NCBI RefSeq assembly: GCF_900167945.1
Contig: NZ_FUZA01000011.1
Coordinates: 1 to 64,000, forward strand
Direction: 5' to 3'
From: Dyadobacter psychrophilus
Lineage (GTDB): Bacteria; Bacteroidota; Bacteroidia; Cytophagales; Spirosomataceae
DNA: 64,000 nucleotides
The translations under genes were made by a program, and so were the position numbers. Below, piece after piece: positions 1 to 9,042 of the stretch (its first letter is position 1; every line of letters starts with the position of its first letter). The notes beneath the pieces were generated by a model, which did no database searches, was not told the origin of the DNA, and saw only the letters and a list, made by a program, of their open reading frames with translations.

Positions 1-1503
1 TGCAATACGATCAAAGGTTGGGCATGGGCCAGCAATTATCCAGGCAGTCCTGTGACCGTTGAAGTACTTGAAGGTGCATCGATCCGTGCTACGGTCGTTG
101 CGAACATATTCCGTCAGGACCTTTTGGATGCTGGTACTGGCACGGGCAACTACGGTTTTAGCATTGCCCTTCCCGCTGCACTGAAAACCGGTCAAGCCCG
201 TCAGTTGAGCATCCGCATCCAGGGAACGACATTTACACTAGCAGGCTCGCCCAAGACAATCACTTGTGCAGCACCTCCGGTTTACAATGGCAACTTTGAA
301 ACTGCCGATTGTGATAAAATTAGTGGTTGGGTATGGGCCGTTAATTATCCAAATACAGACATAATTGTTGAGGTCATGGAAGGAACGTCAGTAATAGCAA
401 CAGGGCGGGCAAATATTTATCGAGGTGACATGAATATTGGTACTCGTAACTACGGATTTAGGATACCATTGCCTGCATCACTGAAAACTGGACTTTCACG
501 TCAACTAACCGTTCGTGTACAAGGAAGTACTTATATTTTGCCAGGTTCATCTAGAACAGTTACCTGCGTATCACCTCCAGAGCCATATGCGGGTGACTTT
601 GAGTTGGCTGATTGCAATACTATTAAGGGCTGGGCCTGGGCTTCCAGCAACCCTAGTTCATCTGTTACCATTGAAGTTTTGGAGGGTAACACAGTTTTTA
701 CAACTTCTGTGGCAAACATTTTCCGACAGGACCTTTTGAATGCGGGGACAGGCACTGGCAAATATGGGTTTAGCGTGGCACTTCCTGAGGAATTTAAATC
801 TGGTCAAGCCCGTCAACTCAGCATCCGGATCCAGGGGACAATATTTACACTTTCTGGCTCGCCTAAAACAGTTACATGTGCTAAACCAGCAATCTACGGC
901 AATTTCGAAACAGCAGATTGCAGTAAGATCAGCGGTTGGGTGTGGGCGTCAAATTATTCTAATTCTTCTTTAACAGTAGAAGTTTTAGAGGGAAGTTCAA
1001 TTGTGGCAACTGCACAAGCAAATCTTTATAGAGGGGATATGAGTATCGGAACCAGAAATTACGGTTTTCGAATTCCACTACCGGAATCATTAAAGAATGG
1101 ACAGCCAAGGCAATTGAGCGTTCGAGTCAAAGGGACTACCTATGTACTACCAGGTTCCTCTAAGACAGTGATATGCTCCTCTTCTGCAAGATACGCGGCT
1201 TCCGATTTTGGAGTGTTTAAGTCTTCGGTAACCGCAAATGGACAAATTGACTTTGAGCTAGTTCTCGCCCCAAACCCAACGAAAGGGCTGGTTACGGTAA
1301 ATTACAACCTATTGCCGGGGCAAAATGCAGAACTAATTGTATTTGATTTAAAAGGTAGGACAGTCTATACTGGAATAGTAACTGGTATTGGAGAAAAGAA
1401 ATCACAGCTGGTAGACCTCAGCTCGAATGCTGAAGGCGACTATATTTTCCAACTACGAGCATCCAACAATGTTCAAGTGAAGCGTGTCGTCTTGATAAAA
1501 TAA
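1..1503 (+). CDS. C-terminal part of a repeat-containing, T9SS-secreted surface protein (5' end outside window)
   Basis: The frame is open at the first base, so this is the last 500 residues of a larger protein. It holds three full copies and one partial copy of a module of about 100 residues that begins with an (N/D)FE.ADC..I.GW.WA pattern and ends near a TVTC or TVIC motif; units start near residues 1 (partial), 97, 199 and 300. Units 1 and 3 share an ANIFRQDLL.AGTG signature and units 2 and 4 an AN(I/L)YRGDM..GTRNYGF signature, so the array alternates A-B-A-B. Residues 417-500 look like a type A T9SS sorting domain (APNPTKG start, VDLSS, YIFQL, final VKRVVLIK). Families with this tail are exported by the type IX system and anchored or released at the cell surface. 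The function of the repeated module is not recognised; an adhesin-like or carbohydrate-binding beta-sandwich is a guess. Confidence 0.85.
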   Translation, partial: CNTIKGWAWASNYPGSPVTVEVLEGASIRATVVANIFRQDLLDAGTGTGNYGFSIALPAALKTGQARQLSIRIQGTTFTLAGSPKTITCAAPPVYNGNFETADCDKISGWVWAVNYPNTDIIVEVMEGTSVIATGRANIYRGDMNIGTRNYGFRIPLPASLKTGLSRQLTVRVQGSTYILPGSSRTVTCVSPPEPYAGDFELADCNTIKGWAWASSNPSSSVTIEVLEGNTVFTTSVANIFRQDLLNAGTGTGKYGFSVALPEEFKSGQARQLSIRIQGTIFTLSGSPKTVTCAKPAIYGNFETADCSKISGWVWASNYSNSSLTVEVLEGSSIVATAQANLYRGDMSIGTRNYGFRIPLPESLKNGQPRQLSVRVKGTTYVLPGSSKTVICSSSARYAASDFGVFKSSVTANGQIDFELVLAPNPTKGLVTVNYNLLPGQNAELIVFDLKGRTVYTGIVTGIGEKKSQLVDLSSNAEGDYIFQLRASNNVQVKRVVLIK

Positions 1504-1573
1504 GAGCTTTCGAGGCAGCAATTTAAGAATTTGTCAAAGTATGTATCTCAAGTAAGGCGTAAGCGAAAAAACT

Positions 1574-1901
1574 TATTCTGAAAATGCCAAACAGCCTCTA
1601 AGTGAGAAAAAGGCTTTGAATGACACTGAAGCGGGCGCTACCAACTTGGATTTTGTAAGCGATACTTTTAAATCTGGCAGAATTTTCAAACATAAATAAA
1701 TATGGATGACGCTAGCAGAGAAGCACTTGCGGCGGATGCGGACTAAAAATTAAACAGTAACTATCAGCACAGGTCAATGAAGGTCAAGCTTCAAATCAAC
1801 AAGCGTCCAATGATAAAAGAAAATGCCGTCAGAAAGAAAAATTAACTGTTACAATCAATAAACGGTTTAAGTTGCCGGCCTTCTTAAAGTGAAAGCCTGC
1901 A
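1574..1901 (+). pseudogene. Decayed IS3-family transposase (OrfB) remnant
   Basis: The 438-base gap after the T9SS protein holds only transposase debris. A frame at 1574-1699 reads LNDTEAGATNLDFVSDTFKSG, resembling the LNDTWSMDFVSD stretch before the second catalytic Asp of IS3-family OrfB proteins. After a frameshift, 1702-1746 reads MDDASREALAADAD, like the IDDASREAL segment. From about 1770 to 1901 the DNA matches, base for base over long stretches, the tail of the second remnant at 47.7-47.84 kb, including a right-end motif GAAAGCCTGCA. The start and left end are missing and stops are frequent, so it is dead. Confidence 0.7.
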
Positions 1902-1941
1902 TTGTAATCGTTAGCCGCGATAAAACTAAAATTTAAAAAGT

Positions 1942-3096
1942 CTATGTTAGCTCCTCATATATAGAAATTAGCGATTTAATATTTCTGTCTGGAGTGTACT
2001 TGCGCTCATAGGTTTCTCTTGCATTTTCTCTCATCTGCCTTTTTATTTCCAGGGGGAAATTTTTCCAATTGTCAATTTTATTTTGCAAATCTGCAACATT
2101 ACCGGCCTCGAAGTGAAGCCCGTTTACACCATCGGTAATCATATCTGTCATTGCACCAAGCTTAGAGGCAATGACAGGCGTTGAAACGGAAAAAGATTCT
2201 ATTATTGTCAATGGCATACCTTCATACCAGATTGATGGAAATACTAATGCAGTGGCTTCTTGCATATTCTTTTTAACCAAATCAATAGGAAGCTTACCCT
2301 TGAAAACAATATTTGGACTTTTCTCGGCCGATTGTTCAGTGAATTTTAATAGTGGGCCATCTCCTATAATTACCAATTTGTGATCAGAGTTGGCGAAAGC
2401 TGAAATTAATTGTGAAATTCCTTTTTCCTCATTAAGGCGACCTACATAGAGAAAGAAATCACCGGAGTTTGCTGCGACTTTCTCATTGTTGCTGGCCGTC
2501 GAATTAGCTTTCACAAGAACTTGATCCTCTCTCAGGCCGAAATCAGAATTTAAAAATAATGACCTAACGAATTCACTGTGAACCAGATATTTATTGACAT
2601 ATTTCCAGGTTCCCATTCTTTTGTGTAAAAAAACAGTAAAAGCAAGCCAAAAGGTCATTAGGATTGAATTCTTGTAAACACCCTTAAATACTGCTTTCCA
2701 AGGGAATCGTGTATTTAAACTTTCATGAAAAATTGCACCATTATGGAAAAGTGTGGCAGATGGACATAAAAGTCGATAATTTTGGATGGTGAGAACAATT
2801 GGAACATTTGCCCATTTTGCAGCCAAAATCACTGCGGGAGATGCAGCAAAACTCCAGTTATGTAAATGAATTATATCAGGCTTGTATTCATTGATTGTAT
2901 TTTTTATCGACAAAAAGGAGAATAAATTAAATGGAAGCATAATAAATTTCAACATTGCCTTAAACCCTTTTCCATTCGAAAAGAAAATCGTTTTTACGTC
3001 TAAACCTGCTTCAAGCAAGTGATGTGTTTCATTCTCAACTATTGTTTCTTCGCCACCCCGAACATTATAGAGTGTGTGGATTACAAGTAGCTTCAT
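1942..3096 (-). CDS. Glycosyltransferase family 4 (GT-B fold)
   Basis: A 384-residue GT-B enzyme that would transfer a sugar from a nucleotide donor to the growing exopolysaccharide repeat unit on the cytoplasmic face of the membrane. The N-terminal acceptor domain opens with HTLYNVRGGEE (residues 7-17), a glycine-rich loop typical of GT4. The C-terminal donor domain has YVGRLNEEKG (217-226), GDGP (245-248) and YEGMPLTIIES (291-301); the Glu pair of that last motif contacts the nucleotide sugar in the family. It is the last gene of the minus-strand polysaccharide operon, 184 bases after the WecG-like gene. Sugar specificity cannot be read from sequence. The length is normal for the family. 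Confidence 0.9.
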   Translation of the reverse strand: MKLLVIHTLYNVRGGEETIVENETHHLLEAGLDVKTIFFSNGKGFKAMLKFIMLPFNLFSFLSIKNTINEYKPDIIHLHNWSFAASPAVILAAKWANVPIVLTIQNYRLLCPSATLFHNGAIFHESLNTRFPWKAVFKGVYKNSILMTFWLAFTVFLHKRMGTWKYVNKYLVHSEFVRSLFLNSDFGLREDQVLVKANSTASNNEKVAANSGDFFLYVGRLNEEKGISQLISAFANSDHKLVIIGDGPLLKFTEQSAEKSPNIVFKGKLPIDLVKKNMQEATALVFPSIWYEGMPLTIIESFSVSTPVIASKLGAMTDMITDGVNGLHFEAGNVADLQNKIDNWKNFPLEIKRQMRENARETYERKYTPDRNIKSLISIYEELT

Positions 3097-3280
3097 AGAT
3101 TAAAAATATTTTAAGTAAATTTTCAAATCGAAAGTAGCAAACGAAAGATCTACTTTTAATAAATTTGAAAAACATAATTGTATGCAGTTGATATAATAGC
3201 ATGTGAGACATTACAAACTTGTAGCGGCAAGACTTCAAAGTTTACCAATATCAAATACGTAATTCGTTGAACGGATATAG

Positions 3281-4105
3281 TTAAGCTTTGTTTATTCCCT
3301 GAGCCAAATGAATTTCATAAGAATCGGGAATTTGCTTGAAAAGTTTAATAGAAATGTACTCTTTTAAGAAAAGGTAAACAAAAATAGAGTTAGTTACAAA
3401 ATACCGCTTCCATAGTCTGCGAGGTTCTTGAAATAGGCGATAGAGCCATTCGAGGCTATATTTTTGCATCCATAACGGCGCTCGAGATTGTGTCCCAGCA
3501 AAGACTGGGAAAGCCCCACCAAGTCCAATCATCACAGCATTAACGTTGCCTTTCATCGTGGCCATCCACTTTTCCTGTTTCGGGCACCCCAATGCGACAA
3601 GTACAATACCAGCATTGGATGAATTGATCTTTTCTATAATACAGTCTTGCTCGACCTTTGTTAGCGGTCTAAATGGGGGAGAGAAAAGGCCAGCTACCTT
3701 TAATTTTGGATACTCTTCTTTACACCGTTCGATAATAGTCTCGAGAACATCATTGGTGGACCCGTAAAAATACACACTTGTCTTTTGACGCTGGGCGCCA
3801 ATAAGTAGAGATTGCATCAGATCCATTCCAGCAACACGTTCTTGATTAATGTTATATAATCCATTTAACCCAAAAACAAGTGGCATACCATCAGGAGTCA
3901 CAATATCTGCGTCATTCACAATCTTTGCAAACGTGTTGTCGAAGTATGCCTCAACTAACATGTGTACATTCATCACACATACATAGGCAGAGATGTTTTT
4001 CTTGGCTAAATCCAAGATTCTGTCTATAAAACTTTGATAATTCCCAAATGAAATTTTGGAATTTAAGAATGTTATTTTTCGTTGAGTAACTGCTGAATCT
4101 TTCAT
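3281..4105 (-). CDS. WecG/TagA/CpsF family glycosyltransferase (GT26)
   Basis: A 274-residue protein of the family that adds N-acetylmannosaminuronic acid, ManNAc or glucose-type sugars to lipid-linked intermediates. Family motifs are in order: TPDGMP (70-75), GCPKQEKWM (173-181), GAFPVFAG (197-204) and a basic C-terminal stretch with RAPLWMQK and LFQEPRRLWKRY that typically binds the membrane. It sits between the beta-helix gene and the GT4 gene in the same direction, so a role in building the exopolysaccharide repeat is likely. The exact donor is not predictable. The second residue block differs from Wzy or Wzx proteins, and no signal peptide is present, which fits a cytoplasmic, membrane-associated enzyme. 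Confidence 0.9.
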   Translation of the reverse strand: MKDSAVTQRKITFLNSKISFGNYQSFIDRILDLAKKNISAYVCVMNVHMLVEAYFDNTFAKIVNDADIVTPDGMPLVFGLNGLYNINQERVAGMDLMQSLLIGAQRQKTSVYFYGSTNDVLETIIERCKEEYPKLKVAGLFSPPFRPLTKVEQDCIIEKINSSNAGIVLVALGCPKQEKWMATMKGNVNAVMIGLGGAFPVFAGTQSRAPLWMQKYSLEWLYRLFQEPRRLWKRYFVTNSIFVYLFLKEYISIKLFKQIPDSYEIHLAQGINKA

Positions 4106-4187
4106 TATATTTGTTTTTAAGCGCTTAAAACCTCAAGTTGACTCTGGATAGTATCCGGTTTCAAGGTAAGCATATTTATACACTATA

Positions 4188-6014
4188 TTAGTTGTTCCAC
4201 TTTCGAATCGCTTGCTCTAGCACATTGTTATTTGGACTATTCTTCTGAAAATGATTATTTCTCATTTTCAACTGAGTACTGTCTGAGTGATTAAAACGAT
4301 ACTCACCGTTCTGAATATTTACAACTGTGTTCCCACTAACATCAAAGTCGGAGGAGCTTTGGTCAAAGAAGAATCCATTGTTGTCGGAACCTATTGCGTG
4401 CTTCGATTTATATATATTCTTAATATAATTATTGGTATATCTAGTACCAGTTTGTTTTCCAAGCGTATATATTCCAGCACCATCCGCCAATACCTTCATT
4501 ACATTAAATATATAGTTCCCATCTATTAGATTGTCGGTTGTATAATTTTCTGAACGATCGTAAGTCCATCCTACACTTATGCCGCTGTAAGGAAGATCAT
4601 GAATAATATTGGATTTGAGAAGTGTATGATTTGCTTGCATCACTCCAATGCCGACACCAGAAGGGAAAACTTTGCCACAATCATTTATCACGCAACCCTT
4701 TACTTGATTGAATGCAGGAGACTTGCCATCTGGCCAACTCTTGCGTTTACCGCCAGTAATATCAAAACCTATAATAATGCCGCCGCCTCCATTGTCATAA
4801 ATTTTACAATTTGCCACAATGTTATTAGAGGAAAATTGACCTATCCAAATAGCATAATTTCCCAGATGACTAAAAGAACAGTAATTAAACGAACATCCTG
4901 TAGCAGCTTCAAGATAAATTGAGGAGCCACAGTCTAACGCAGCCTGGTTAGAGGAGAAACCTTTATCAAAACGAATCCAAGGAAAATTTGCAGAATTCTT
5001 GTTTTTATCAACTTCTGCAATCCTGTGTACTCCCCAACTCGAAGATGAATATTGGAAGTTAATATTCGAAAATTTAAGGTTGCGCACTAATGCCCCCGTG
5101 TTTGAATCACCTTTTATTATAACTAATGAATCGACGATAGGCGCAATAAATTTTAATTGATTGGGATCCTCACCTCTTCTAGCAAAATACCATACCTCAC
5201 TTATGTCAGATTTTAAAAGCCATTCACCAGGAGAGTCCAGGTAGTCTTCGGAATTCTCAATTCTAAAACGAATTTTGGGACCGTAGAAGCCAACTGGATA
5301 GGTTGCAGGATTTTCAAAATTAATAATGTGATTTTTCTTGTCAATATTTCGTATTGTATGCCAAGAAGCTTCCCAACTGTTGTACACTATCACTTCTCCG
5401 GATAGATCTCTTATTGAGTCTAGAACATTATCTGCATATATAAAGCCACAAAAAACATCTATCGAATCTTTAACAAGCCTGCGGATCGCTGGGAAATCTA
5501 AGACTTTGTATGATGAGGCAAATTTTCCAATAGGACCTTTGCTAAACATTGTATCTGATGCTGCACGTGGAAGTCTTTTGCCGTTTACGAACAGAGCTCG
5601 GAAGACGCCATACCTCTTATCATATGCGCTAAGTTTAAGTTTCCAGATACTATTTTTATCGCTTTTTACCCATTTGCCCGATAAAACGGTTCCCCCATTC
5701 AATATGACCTTTTCATCTTTGTATGCAATATATTCGATGCTATGAAGTGAATCTCCTCCATCTTTCGGTGTGAAAACGATTGGCTTTTTCAAGTAATAAG
5801 TTCCGCCTCTAAGAATCACTTGAACGTTCGTTTTCCTGTCGGTCCTATTTCTAATCTTCTGCTGGACTTGATCAAAATTGGAAAATGGATTCATGATAGA
5901 ACCGTCAGGATTGTTAGAGCCTTTGGAAGCTAGATAATATCGAATCACACTCTGTCCAAACATCTCGGAAATAGATAAAAGTGTAATAAGAAGCATGAAC
6001 GTTATTTTCTTCAT
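4188..6014 (-). CDS. Secreted right-handed parallel beta-helix protein
   Basis: A 608-residue protein with an N-terminal signal peptide (MKKITFMLLITLLS, cleavage likely after EMFGQ). A Pel9A-like opening (YYLASKGSNNPDGS, then NPFSNFDQVQQKIRN) is followed by Asn- and Gly-rich rungs such as NYAIWIG, NNIVANCKIYDNGGGGIIIG and DNLIDGNYIFNV, the signature of a right-handed parallel beta-helix. Proteins of this kind include polysaccharide lyases, C5-epimerases and glycoside hydrolases. Inside an exopolysaccharide operon it may trim or edit the polymer in the periplasm or at the surface, as AlgG/AlgL-type enzymes do for alginate. Catalytic residues cannot be assigned from sequence alone, so lyase versus epimerase versus hydrolase is open. 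Confidence 0.8.
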   Translation of the reverse strand: MKKITFMLLITLLSISEMFGQSVIRYYLASKGSNNPDGSIMNPFSNFDQVQQKIRNRTDRKTNVQVILRGGTYYLKKPIVFTPKDGGDSLHSIEYIAYKDEKVILNGGTVLSGKWVKSDKNSIWKLKLSAYDKRYGVFRALFVNGKRLPRAASDTMFSKGPIGKFASSYKVLDFPAIRRLVKDSIDVFCGFIYADNVLDSIRDLSGEVIVYNSWEASWHTIRNIDKKNHIINFENPATYPVGFYGPKIRFRIENSEDYLDSPGEWLLKSDISEVWYFARRGEDPNQLKFIAPIVDSLVIIKGDSNTGALVRNLKFSNINFQYSSSSWGVHRIAEVDKNKNSANFPWIRFDKGFSSNQAALDCGSSIYLEAATGCSFNYCSFSHLGNYAIWIGQFSSNNIVANCKIYDNGGGGIIIGFDITGGKRKSWPDGKSPAFNQVKGCVINDCGKVFPSGVGIGVMQANHTLLKSNIIHDLPYSGISVGWTYDRSENYTTDNLIDGNYIFNVMKVLADGAGIYTLGKQTGTRYTNNYIKNIYKSKHAIGSDNNGFFFDQSSSDFDVSGNTVVNIQNGEYRFNHSDSTQLKMRNNHFQKNSPNNNVLEQAIRKWNN

Positions 6015-6473
6015 CTAGTTTAGAACAATCTAAGTTGGTTACTCTTATCTTTTAGTTCAAATAACTTTAATTTTACATGATTTTAAGTCTCTGATCCTCA
6101 GACGAAGAGTCGCAAATTTTTTTTTATACCACGGTGAGCGCAGTCATGTTATAAGTTTTGTATGGTAGCAAAGACGGCTATCAATTATTATCTGCGTATA
6201 TCATCTATATTAGTCTTAACGGCCGAAGCGGAGGTAAAAGTGCTTTTTGTCGAAATTCGCTTTTCACCCCGTGCTTTATCAAGTCTAAAATTTTCTAATA
6301 AAGGCATTTGCAAGTTGCGTTCATTTCCTCTCGAAAGTTGCTTTGCCAAATCATGCGCATCCTGTATTAACTTGGGGAGTGGACTTTTTACTCATATTGT
6401 TACTTTTTTACTCATATTGCTACTTCTTGGTCTTGATATAGATTGGTGCTGATCAAATGACATAACTGCCCGC
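6015..6473. other. 459-base gap inside the polysaccharide operon
   Basis: No complete gene is convincing here. On the minus strand, 6391 down to 6188 is a 67-codon open stretch (internal KLIQDAHDLAKQLSRGNERN, MPLLENFRLDKARGEKR) with plausible protein composition but no usable start codon; it may be the tail of a lost gene. Its upstream side abuts a tandem direct repeat at 6383-6421. A plus-strand open frame at 6162-6452 is probably its shadow. The gap separates the EpsG-like gene from the beta-helix gene. Confidence 0.4.
6383..6421. repeat. Two tandem copies of a 19-20 base repeat
   Basis: ACTTTTTACTCATATTGTT is followed directly by ACTTTTTTACTCATATTGCT, differing by one extra T and one T/C change. 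On the minus strand each copy contains ATGAGTAAAAA. It looks like a small slippage duplication at the start of the decayed open frame described for this gap. Confidence 0.75.
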
Positions 6474-7484
6474 CTAATGGAAAACACCTGATATGCCATT
6501 TAACACGAATCTTACATAAAAAAGTAAACAAAATATCACTAAATATGCAATTCGATAGTATAACTTATAGAAAGTTATTGATGCTAGATAGATATTAGCA
6601 AAAATTAATATTATTGAAACCCGTTGAATAATTTGAATGAAGAAGAAAAGATTTTGTAAGATTATTCCAGCAAAAAATATGTTAAAAAAAACAATAACTG
6701 TCGGGGTGACTTTGATTTTATTGGAATAAAAGATCAAATAGAATATTGTGGCAAATATGATCTGATCAAGTATAACACCGTTTAACGAAACCTCGCTATT
6801 ACTTAACTTTTCAACTTCCGAAAAATAATTAGGAAGATTAGCCATGTAAATTCTTAAAAATGTGTCTGCTTGTTTGAACAACCCAAACAGACTATTAACC
6901 TGATTTAAAAATAAAAAAGCTGCAGAGGCAAGCCACAGACCTAAATAATATACTGGCGATAAAAACTTTCTTGAGAGAAAGTACAATGGAAGTAAAATTA
7001 TCGACAATTCGTGAATTGTAAACAGAATGGTGATGAGTACGCAATAAGCCGGGAGGTTTTTTTTGAGAATATAAGTAACTCCAAACTGGTAAAATAGCGC
7101 AGTTATGATAAACTGTCTTAAAATATTAAGGCTTAGACAATAAAATACTAACGCATACATTAATATTCCGAACAAAGGATATTTAGTAAATTTTACAATG
7201 GAAATGTAAATTAATAGCTGTGTAACTAGGGATATAATAATTAAGAAAAATCTAGGATCATCGCTAAAATATCGAAGAAAAGTTATTAAAGCGTTGTATC
7301 CAATATTTCTACTTTGTACACTTGTCCTTGGATTGATATATCCCTGAACATACGTCATAGTATCGGTACCAACGTCAAATGGCCGAAATGCCGAAATTAA
7401 ATACAATATTAAAAAAACAAAAAAACTCCAAGCTAAAAACTGAATTTGAAGCTTCTGGTTATTAATGGTCACTATTGTTCTCAT
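6474..7484 (-). CDS. EpsG-like exopolysaccharide polymerase (Wzy role)
   Basis: A 336-residue integral membrane protein with about ten hydrophobic segments, beginning with one at residues 15-33. The periplasmic loop contains FDVGTDTMTYVQGY (residues 36-49), matching the D.GTD...Y motif of EpsG/Wzy-type polymerases, and the R(N)IGYNAL segment follows. In Wzx/Wzy-dependent assembly this protein would join lipid-linked repeat units in the periplasm. It is transcribed with the flippase, glycosyltransferases and acetyltransferases around it. It is the only polymerase candidate in the cluster. Assignment is by topology, motif and context, since Wzy proteins share little sequence. Confidence 0.8.
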   Translation of the reverse strand: MRTIVTINNQKLQIQFLAWSFFVFLILYLISAFRPFDVGTDTMTYVQGYINPRTSVQSRNIGYNALITFLRYFSDDPRFFLIIISLVTQLLIYISIVKFTKYPLFGILMYALVFYCLSLNILRQFIITALFYQFGVTYILKKNLPAYCVLITILFTIHELSIILLPLYFLSRKFLSPVYYLGLWLASAAFLFLNQVNSLFGLFKQADTFLRIYMANLPNYFSEVEKLSNSEVSLNGVILDQIIFATIFYLIFYSNKIKVTPTVIVFFNIFFAGIILQNLFFFIQIIQRVSIILIFANIYLASITFYKLYYRIAYLVIFCLLFYVRFVLNGISGVFH

Positions 7485-7518
7485 TACATCTTTTTGTTAT
7501 CAGTAAGCTATATGAATA

Positions 7519-8016
7519 CTACGGGGCAAATGTACGAATAATGCGAGCCGGGTTACCGACAATCACCGAATTATCAGGTACGTTCTTGACCACAACGCTT
7601 CCAGCACCGATTTTTACGTTATTGCCAATTGAGATATCACCGATTATACAGACGTTTGCACCCACATCGACATTGTCGCCTAACACTGGACACCGCGAGT
7701 AGGAGCCATCGGCAAGTACTTTTGTGCCGATGGTTGTTGAATGACGTAATATACAATTACTACCAATAATAGTCCCGTCATTGACCACAAGAGCTTGGCC
7801 ATGAAATAGCGTTAATCCACCTTTAATGACGGTTTTGTATGGCAATTCAACACCTAGAAACCACTCTACCACAATCCTATATATTACAAGCTGGGGAACC
7901 AATAGAAAGAATAGAATTTGGTTTTTCGTGGCGATATGCGATAGCCGAAAGCCAATCATAATTAGACGGCCTTTAATGTTTCTTGGATTATTACTCCAAT
8001 CTTTAAACAATAGCAT
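7519..8016 (-). CDS. Serine acetyltransferase-like hexapeptide O-acetyltransferase
   Basis: A 165-residue left-handed beta-helix acyltransferase. Residues 80-160 carry imperfect hexapeptide repeats (VDVGANVCIIGDISIGNNVKIGAGS) and the C-terminal VIVGNPARII motif of the CysE/LpxA superfamily; an earlier His in LRHSTTIG is the usual catalytic base. The N-terminal extension (IMIGFRLSHI) is like that of EpsC/serine acetyltransferase proteins found in capsule clusters, which act on sugars rather than on serine. It probably acetylates a sugar of the repeat unit using acetyl-CoA. It is one of two such genes that bracket the GT2 gene; 34 bases separate it from the polymerase gene downstream. Confidence 0.85.
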   Translation of the reverse strand: MLLFKDWSNNPRNIKGRLIMIGFRLSHIATKNQILFFLLVPQLVIYRIVVEWFLGVELPYKTVIKGGLTLFHGQALVVNDGTIIGSNCILRHSTTIGTKVLADGSYSRCPVLGDNVDVGANVCIIGDISIGNNVKIGAGSVVVKNVPDNSVIVGNPARIIRTFAP

Positions 8017-8070
8017 GATGAAATGTTTGAAATTTTAAAAATTTGCAGTGCATACTTCATTGCTGGTTGT

Positions 8071-9021
8071 TTACATTACAGGTTTTTTATGAAACCTATA
8101 AAAAGACCTTTTTACACTTGACAGATACAGTTCCCCAAGTTGAAATAAATCACCGTTGAGCAAGGGGGAAGTAAGACAGCTGGATAAACGAAGATTCGCA
8201 TAGTAAGCGAAAAGTAGATAGCGTTTTTCATTAGCAGCTATCTTAAGTGACCTTATTTTCGACGGCAGATTTAAAGAGTCGGCTCTTAGCCCGTAGGATG
8301 CAAGAACTGTCAAAAAATAACTATAACCAATGTTATACCCTAACTCTCGTTGTTCCTCTTTTTTGCTAGTGGAAATCTGTTGATCAGATCTTCTGTACTT
8401 AAGTAAGGATTCGGGAATATTTGCGAGAGTTCCGTACATGGCTAGTCGGCTAAAAAGGTCATAATCTTGACAATACCTTACCTGTTCATTGTATCGAATT
8501 GAATTTAAAACAAGGGTCGCTCTTCTTATAAAAACGGTTGGATGTGCTATGCAATTTCTCATTAGGAGAATTCTTTTGATATCATCGCTTTCTATCGGCT
8601 CTCGTATTAGTTCCATTAGGTCCGACTCATTAAAATAGTTCATCCAAGTTCCGCAGACTACACAGTTCGGATTTAAGTTCATGAATTCCACCTGTTTCTC
8701 AAACCGATGAGGAAGAGAAATATCATCGGCATCCATCCTTGCAATATATGTACCGGATGCTTTACTTAGCCCTACATTTAAGGATTTTGTCAAGCCGATG
8801 TTATTCGAATTCTCTATAATTAATATCCGGAGATCACGTTTCTGATAATCTTCCAGCAATTTCCGATTTGAAATGCTTTGTGGATTATCATTTACGATAA
8901 TGAACTCAAAATCGCCATATGTCTGATTTAATATGGAATCAATGGATTTACGCAGCCAGTCGGCAGGTTCGTTGTAGATGCTCATCACCACCGAAATTTT
9001 AGGTGTTTCACTTTCTGCCAT
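8071..9021 (-). CDS. Glycosyltransferase family 2 (GT-A fold)
   Basis: A 316-residue GT2 enzyme. The N-terminal nucleotide-binding strand reads ISVVMSIYNEP (9-19) followed by SIDSILNQTYGDFEFIIVND, and the metal-binding motif is ARMDADD near residues 93-99, followed by LPHRFEKQ. A second conserved cluster, QDYDLFSRL, marks the acceptor/catalytic base region of the family. It would add one sugar to the lipid-linked repeat at the cytoplasmic membrane face. It lies between the two acetyltransferase genes in the same operon (22-base gap to the upstream gene). Donor and linkage cannot be inferred. Confidence 0.92.
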   Translation of the reverse strand: MAESETPKISVVMSIYNEPADWLRKSIDSILNQTYGDFEFIIVNDNPQSISNRKLLEDYQKRDLRILIIENSNNIGLTKSLNVGLSKASGTYIARMDADDISLPHRFEKQVEFMNLNPNCVVCGTWMNYFNESDLMELIREPIESDDIKRILLMRNCIAHPTVFIRRATLVLNSIRYNEQVRYCQDYDLFSRLAMYGTLANIPESLLKYRRSDQQISTSKKEEQRELGYNIGYSYFLTVLASYGLRADSLNLPSKIRSLKIAANEKRYLLFAYYANLRLSSCLTSPLLNGDLFQLGELYLSSVKRSFYRFHKKPVM

Positions 9022-9042
9022 ATTTTTAATTCTTAATTTGCG

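Noticed and set aside
6162-6452. 96-codon plus-strand frame in the capsule operon gap
   Set aside because: It opposes the operon, has no family match and covers the complement of a better minus-strand frame and a tandem repeat.
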